64,000 bases of DNA from Bilifractor sp002394235. Lineage in GTDB: Bacteria > Bacillota > Clostridia > Lachnospirales > Lachnospiraceae. The stretch's first letter is position 1. Each line of letters opens with the position of its first letter. Below the pieces are notes generated by a model. That model was not told where the DNA came from. It saw only the letters and a program-made list of their open reading frames with translations, and made no database searches. Shown here piece by piece: positions 60,496-64,000 of the stretch. Where the stretch lies: contig NZ_JBQKGJ010000011.1 of assembly GCF_052118845.1 (NCBI RefSeq), positions 21,161-85,160 on the forward strand. The letters run 5' to 3'. The position numbers were made by a program, and so were the translations under genes.

Positions 60496-61489
60496 TCAGG
60501 CTGTTGCATCTGGTCATCCGGTATGGCATGAATTCGTCAAACAGAATGCCGAAGTTCTGGCCGAGAGCTTTCGGATCATGATTCAGGAAGAAACCGAACA
60601 GGGCGAAAGCTTTATGGTATTTTCCGTATTCGTCAACGACACGTCTGGCCTCGGCGCGAATCATTTCCGGGGTCGCGCCTTCACCGGCGACTGCGCCGTT
60701 TGTGTCCATACCGCCTGCAAAGGAGATTTGGTCTCCATATTGCCGGATCAGATTCTGAATGTCGTTGCAGGGCTGTACAGATACCCAGCAGTCCACGCCG
60801 ATATCAATCATATCCTCGATAACAGATTCAGCATGACCGCAGGTATGCTGCATGGTGTAGCATCCTTTTTCATGAATATGCTGCATTACCTTCTTGTGGA
60901 AGGGTTTGATCAGTTCCCGGTAAGTAGCAGGCGACATAAACAGGTTTCGCTGTGTTGCGATGTCGTCATAGTAATTGATGATGTCCGGATGATAATACTT
61001 GACGATATAATCGATGTATTCGCACTGATAATCGGAGACTTTGTCAAAAAATTCCATACAGGCTTCAGGCTCCATGGCAAGGGAGATCAGTGCCTCTTCA
61101 AAACCCATCAGAGCGGCGAGCCGCTCGTATACACCGTTTCCTACGCCGAACTCAACGAGCACATTGTCACGGTTTATTCCGGAGAGGTCTTTTCTAGCCT
61201 CATCTTCCCAGTCGTAATTGTCCAGATCCGGGAATTTCACCTTTTTCCATTCGGTAATGTCATCGAGAATGAATTCACCGGGAGCGGGGATGGCTGCATT
61301 ATTGCCCGAGTCAGGGGTGACCCAGCGGACACCGAATCCGTCGTAGCCACCGCCCTCTGGGCCTTTTTCAAACCAGGGACCGTTTTTTGCTCCGAATCCG
61401 AAGATTGCCCCGTCTGTAAGGGTGCAGGGTGTGTATTCCACCGGCTTGTGCAGGAAAATCTGTCTGTAGTTCTCTTTTGGTGATAACAT
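60491..61489 (-). CDS. Uroporphyrinogen decarboxylase-like methyltransferase
   Basis: 332 residues; AAGGAGGAACC precedes the ATG. UroD-fold family used by corrinoid-dependent methyltransferases (MtaA/MtbA-like). A metal-binding pattern HTCGHAE near residue 220 corresponds to their zinc site; IINYYDDIATQRNLFMSPAT and SFAGGMDTNGAVAG are typical. True heme-synthesis HemE proteins differ in the N-terminus. It probably transfers methyl groups between a corrinoid protein and a cofactor in O- or N-demethylation. The corrinoid protein gene is not in the window. Confidence 0.8.
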   Translation of the reverse strand: MLSPKENYRQIFLHKPVEYTPCTLTDGAIFGFGAKNGPWFEKGPEGGGYDGFGVRWVTPDSGNNAAIPAPGEFILDDITEWKKVKFPDLDNYDWEDEARKDLSGINRDNVLVEFGVGNGVYERLAALMGFEEALISLAMEPEACMEFFDKVSDYQCEYIDYIVKYYHPDIINYYDDIATQRNLFMSPATYRELIKPFHKKVMQHIHEKGCYTMQHTCGHAESVIEDMIDIGVDCWVSVQPCNDIQNLIRQYGDQISFAGGMDTNGAVAGEGATPEMIRAEARRVVDEYGKYHKAFALFGFFLNHDPKALGQNFGILFDEFMPYRMTRCNSLT

Positions 61490-61743
61490 GTGTAGGTTCC
61501 TCCTTTTTTTACGTTCTCAGAATTTTCCGGAGTGTTCTTGTTTTCAGCATCATGGCAGATCTGTACGGTGTTGGATTGCGCGAGTGCAAGGCACGGAGCG
61601 ATCGGCAACTGATACAGTGTATAGCGTGATGCATCGTATAGGTTTTATTGTATGCATTGAGGGAGCAGTTGAATATGGGCTAAAAACACATAAATATGCT
61701 ATAATAAGCACAGATACCTGTTATATGATCACAAGATGTCTGA

Positions 61744-61835
61744 CAGATGAGACGGGTGTCAGGACCGAAGGCGGGGGAAGTGTGACGAGAGAGGCGGCAG
61801 TTTTTCTGGACAGGTGAGACGGGTGTCAGGGCCGA
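61744..61835. repeat. 67-bp tandem duplication upstream of the PucR-type gene
   Basis: CAGATGAGACGGGTGTCAGG-A-CCGA (61744-61768) and CAGGTGAGACGGGTGTCAGG-G-CCGA (61811-61835). The second copy overlaps a possible GTG start at 61814; the first is upstream. A lone TATAAT at 61700-61705 precedes them. Confidence 0.6.
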
Positions 61836-61855
61836 GAACGGAGGAAATATTCGAG

Positions 61856-63325
61856 ATGTATCTTAGCATGTGGATCATTCGGGACAATCTGAAGGAATAT
61901 GCAATCGACAGCCATATTTCAGGCGGTGAGATGAGTATCCGTAATGTTTCGCTTTTGTTCAGGGGCGACAATGTCAGCCCGCACACGGTCTATATCTGCC
62001 CTTCCGAGGATTTTATCCCGACCATGAAGAACAGGGTGATCTGTGTCAACAGAAATGATTATCTGGTTGTAGATTGCGGGAGTATGGAGGAAATCTACGA
62101 AAAGGTGCAGTACACCATCGACAGGTATCTGGAGTGGGATCTTCATGTGAGGGATCTGATTGATGCTCACTGTTCGCTGCAGGATATTACGCAGGAGGCG
62201 GCGAATATTTTTCAGGAAATGGTAGTTGTGATGAACAGCGGATTTATCCTGAAAAGTATTGCGGGAAGGCAGTACATCGAAAAAACAGTTCCGGCTGAGT
62301 ATGCTGACCAGCTGCGGATAGAGGAAGGAATGCCTCTGGATCATGTAGTCCCTGTGGTAAAAAGCCTGCAGTCCAATCTCACGAATCGAAACTCGTATTA
62401 TTTTCAGGAACCAATACTGAAAAAGAATTCTCTTGTTCAGAATATTTTTATCAACGGCTTTTTCTGGGGCTTCAGCTTTGTGACACTTGGCCGGACGGAA
62501 GGCGGAGAGGCGGCACGGCAGGTTTTCCATGTATTTAATGCTCAGATTCTGCGTTGGTGGGATCGAAATGGAATCGTCCTGGAGGCTCCGGAGCAGAATG
62601 CGGTCTTTCTGAGGCTGCTGCGGCAGGATCCGGTGATGAAAAGCGATACGGTGTATCAGTTCTTCCGGAGAATCGGCTGGAAGGATGAGGACAGTAAACG
62701 GGTCCTCCGGTTTCAGGTGAGTGCTGGAAGTGAACTGGTGTATGAGAGGCTGATTCATCAGATTTCACAGCTTTATTCCGATTGCTATGTGCTCCAGGTC
62801 GATAAAGGCCTGATGATGGTCGTAAATGCGACGCATCTGCAGTTCTCCCGCTTTCTGCAGGACCTGACCCGGTATCTGAAACCGGTTGACCTGTATATGG
62901 GAATCAGTTATCCGTTTCAGGATGTGATGAAGCTTCGACAGTATTTTGAACAGGCAGATATCGCGATGCGTTACGGGGAGCGGAACGGGCGGCGTGTCAT
63001 GTTTTGCCGGGAGTGTGTCGTTTACTATCTGCAGAATATTTTGCGAAAAAATGTGTCCATTGATCTGGAACATCCGGTTCTGAAGCAGCTCCGTTCTGCA
63101 GATCGGAGAAATCATACGGAGTATTTTCATACACTGCAGGTATACCTGCAGGAGGAGAGAAGCCTTGTCAGGGCTTCGGAGCGCCTTCATATTCACAAGA
63201 ATACCCTGCTGTACCGGATTAGAAGAATTGAAGACAAATACAAGGTAGACCTTAATGACACGCAGGAGAGAATGGCAATTATGGTGTCGTTTCTTATGTA
63301 CCCGGATCAGGAGGCAGATACGTAG
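61856..63325 (+). CDS. PucR/CdaR-family transcriptional regulator
   Basis: 489 residues from ATG 61856, nine bases after GGAGGAA; a GTG 42 bases upstream is possible. A long N-terminal sensing region and a GGDEF-like middle (VNATHLQFSRFLQDLTRYLK, VDLYMGISYPFQDV) precede the C-terminal PucR helix-turn-helix (LVRASERLHIHKNTLLYRIR). Divergent from the methyltransferase gene, with a 366-base shared region. PucR-type regulators commonly accompany corrinoid methyl-transfer operons in acetogens and Lachnospiraceae, so it likely controls that set. Confidence 0.85.
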   Translation: MYLSMWIIRDNLKEYAIDSHISGGEMSIRNVSLLFRGDNVSPHTVYICPSEDFIPTMKNRVICVNRNDYLVVDCGSMEEIYEKVQYTIDRYLEWDLHVRDLIDAHCSLQDITQEAANIFQEMVVVMNSGFILKSIAGRQYIEKTVPAEYADQLRIEEGMPLDHVVPVVKSLQSNLTNRNSYYFQEPILKKNSLVQNIFINGFFWGFSFVTLGRTEGGEAARQVFHVFNAQILRWWDRNGIVLEAPEQNAVFLRLLRQDPVMKSDTVYQFFRRIGWKDEDSKRVLRFQVSAGSELVYERLIHQISQLYSDCYVLQVDKGLMMVVNATHLQFSRFLQDLTRYLKPVDLYMGISYPFQDVMKLRQYFEQADIAMRYGERNGRRVMFCRECVVYYLQNILRKNVSIDLEHPVLKQLRSADRRNHTEYFHTLQVYLQEERSLVRASERLHIHKNTLLYRIRRIEDKYKVDLNDTQERMAIMVSFLMYPDQEADT

Positions 63326-63452
63326 GCAGAACGGGGGAAAAGTGCTTTCGGGTTTTAAGGCGGCAGAGCAGTTTTTTTCAGGTGGCAGCACACCCGGTTT
63401 TGCGTTAAAATGTTGTCAGACAGTAACGACTATACGATAAGTCGTGCTACAA

Positions 63453-63714
63453 ACTGTATAAGCTACGGATTGCTCCGTGCTTCGCACTCCCGCAATCCAC
63501 AGGTGACCGACTTCGTCGGTCTGTCGCGGCGTTCGCCCCACCGCTTCACACTTTGTGTGAGCGGATGCGGCTCACTGCCCGCGCATATTCGCACTTCCGT
63601 GCCGCTTGCGCGTCACTTCGTGCTCATACCTGTTGCCTTCGAAATCGCATACAGTCTCTTACACACGCTTCGCGCGTGACGATCCTGTTTGCGTTTTCGA
63701 AGAGCTTATACAGT
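63453..63714. repeat. 262-bp dispersed element with 12-bp terminal inverted repeats (copy C)
   Basis: Bounded by ACTGTATAAGCT (63453-63464) and AGCTTATACAGT (63703-63714), a perfect inverted pair. The inside differs from copies A and B but shares CACTTCGTGCTCATACCTGT and several small palindromes (GACTTCGTCGGTC-type, CACGCTTCGCGCGTG). It is preceded by the linker CGACTATACGATAAGTCG, also found before copy B. Confidence 0.75.
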
Positions 63715-63985
63715 AAACGGCCATACGATAAGTCGTGCCACACACTGTATAAGTCCCCGCGTCACTTCGCTGCTTCGCAGCTTCCGTGCCGCTAACAGGT
63801 ATTCGCATTCCCGCGTTGCTTTGCAACGCTCCATGCTCATACCTGTTGTCGTCGCTAATGTTCTTGCCCACTGGTGAGCAAGCTCCCCATGGGCCAAGAA
63901 CATTGCGACTGGACTTATACAGTAAACCCCCATGCCCCGCAGGCGGAGCACCACAATAGATATAGCCTGTATTCTGAAAACCCAT
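63659..63985 (-). pseudogene. Possible gene start reading into the repeat element
   Basis: TAAGGAGG at 63993-64000 lies seven bases before an ATG at 63985 that opens MGFQNTGYIYCGAPPAGHG. After about 20 codons the frame enters copy B and then copy C and stays open to 63659. Either a gene was interrupted by the element or the ribosome site is fortuitous. Anything to the right of the window could change this view. Confidence 0.3.
63744..63923. repeat. 180-bp dispersed element with 12-bp terminal inverted repeats (copy B)
   Basis: Bounded by ACTGTATAAGTC (63744-63755) and GACTTATACAGT (63912-63923). It has the same length and nearly the same sequence as 25621-25800, including the long AATGTTCTTG/CAAGAACATT hairpin. 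Only 29 bases separate it from copy C, so the two form a tandem pair with the linker CAGTAAACGGCCATACGATA between. Confidence 0.8.
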
Positions 63986-64000
63986 TATACTACCTCCTTA

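Noticed and set aside
60578..61483. A 301-codon plus-strand frame opposite the UroD-like gene
   Set aside because: Antisense shadow; the minus frame has family motifs and an AAGGAGG site.

Overview
The window looks like a gut-type Firmicute of the Clostridia, most likely Lachnospiraceae. The reasons are strong AGGAGG ribosome sites with frequent TTG/GTG starts, a trimeric HndACD-type [FeFe] hydrogenase, a YDG-repeat wall protein with a TGD-type sorting signal, AraC/DeoR/PucR-controlled sugar and methyl-transfer genes, and a Tn916-type integrase on a small mobilizable element. This rests on family knowledge and I cannot name a species.

Layout. 1-3.65 kb: 3' part of a large repetitive surface protein. 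4.0-10.4 kb: a complete Opp-type peptide importer (oppB, C, D, F, A) with short repeated hairpins in its gaps and a possible attenuated leader. 10.9-15.0 kb: the three-gene [FeFe] hydrogenase hndA-hndC-hndD, ending in a strong terminator. 15.2-18.9 kb: an AraC regulator, a divergent 61-residue small protein and a GH13 glycosidase with a Cys-containing repeat tail. 19.1-21.9 kb: a Zn/Cd-type P1B ATPase with an unusual coiled-coil and acidic N-terminus, and its SmtB/ArsR-type repressor, with a plausible operator over the promoter. 22.3-25.4 kb: transaldolase-like aldolase, FGGY kinase and DeoR regulator. 25.9-29.1 kb: asnS and an AI-2E family permease with a repeat-rich N-terminus. 29.2-32.1 kb: an AraC regulator divergent from fucI. 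33.0-40.2 kb: a glycan-use locus (GPH symporter, AraC regulator, GH43-like enzyme, unusual alpha/beta hydrolase) in which at least two, probably three, other genes (GH3, probable second glycosidase, sialate O-acetylesterase) survive only as their N- and C-terminal ends. 40.4-42.0 kb: siroheme nitrite/sulfite reductase-like protein.

42.2-56.5 kb: tRNA-Pro(CGG) followed by what I read as an integrated mobilizable element of about 14 kb: integrase, excisionase, VapE-type remnant, MobQ relaxase and DUF3847 protein, then IS remnants, then cargo. The cargo is a set of small secreted proteins with an ABC exporter made of three different permeases and one ATPase. Two cargo genes contain poly-G tracts, and in both the loss of one G would join two reading frames. 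The element ends near a broken Rpn-family gene at a 32-bp near-copy of the tRNA-side sequence.

56.7-63.3 kb: DUF4230 protein, CrcB fluoride channel, an unrecognised protein, then a leftward set (UroD-like methyltransferase, CobW-like GTPase, His-rich protein) divergent from a PucR/CdaR-type regulator. 63.4-63.9 kb: two copies of a dispersed element with perfect 12-bp terminal inverted repeats; a near-identical 180-bp copy lies upstream of asnS and a decayed copy lies upstream of the aldolase.

The most novel-looking items are the secreted-peptide/three-permease cargo with paired poly-G tracts, the dispersed inverted-repeat element, and the repeated tandem duplications at gene edges.
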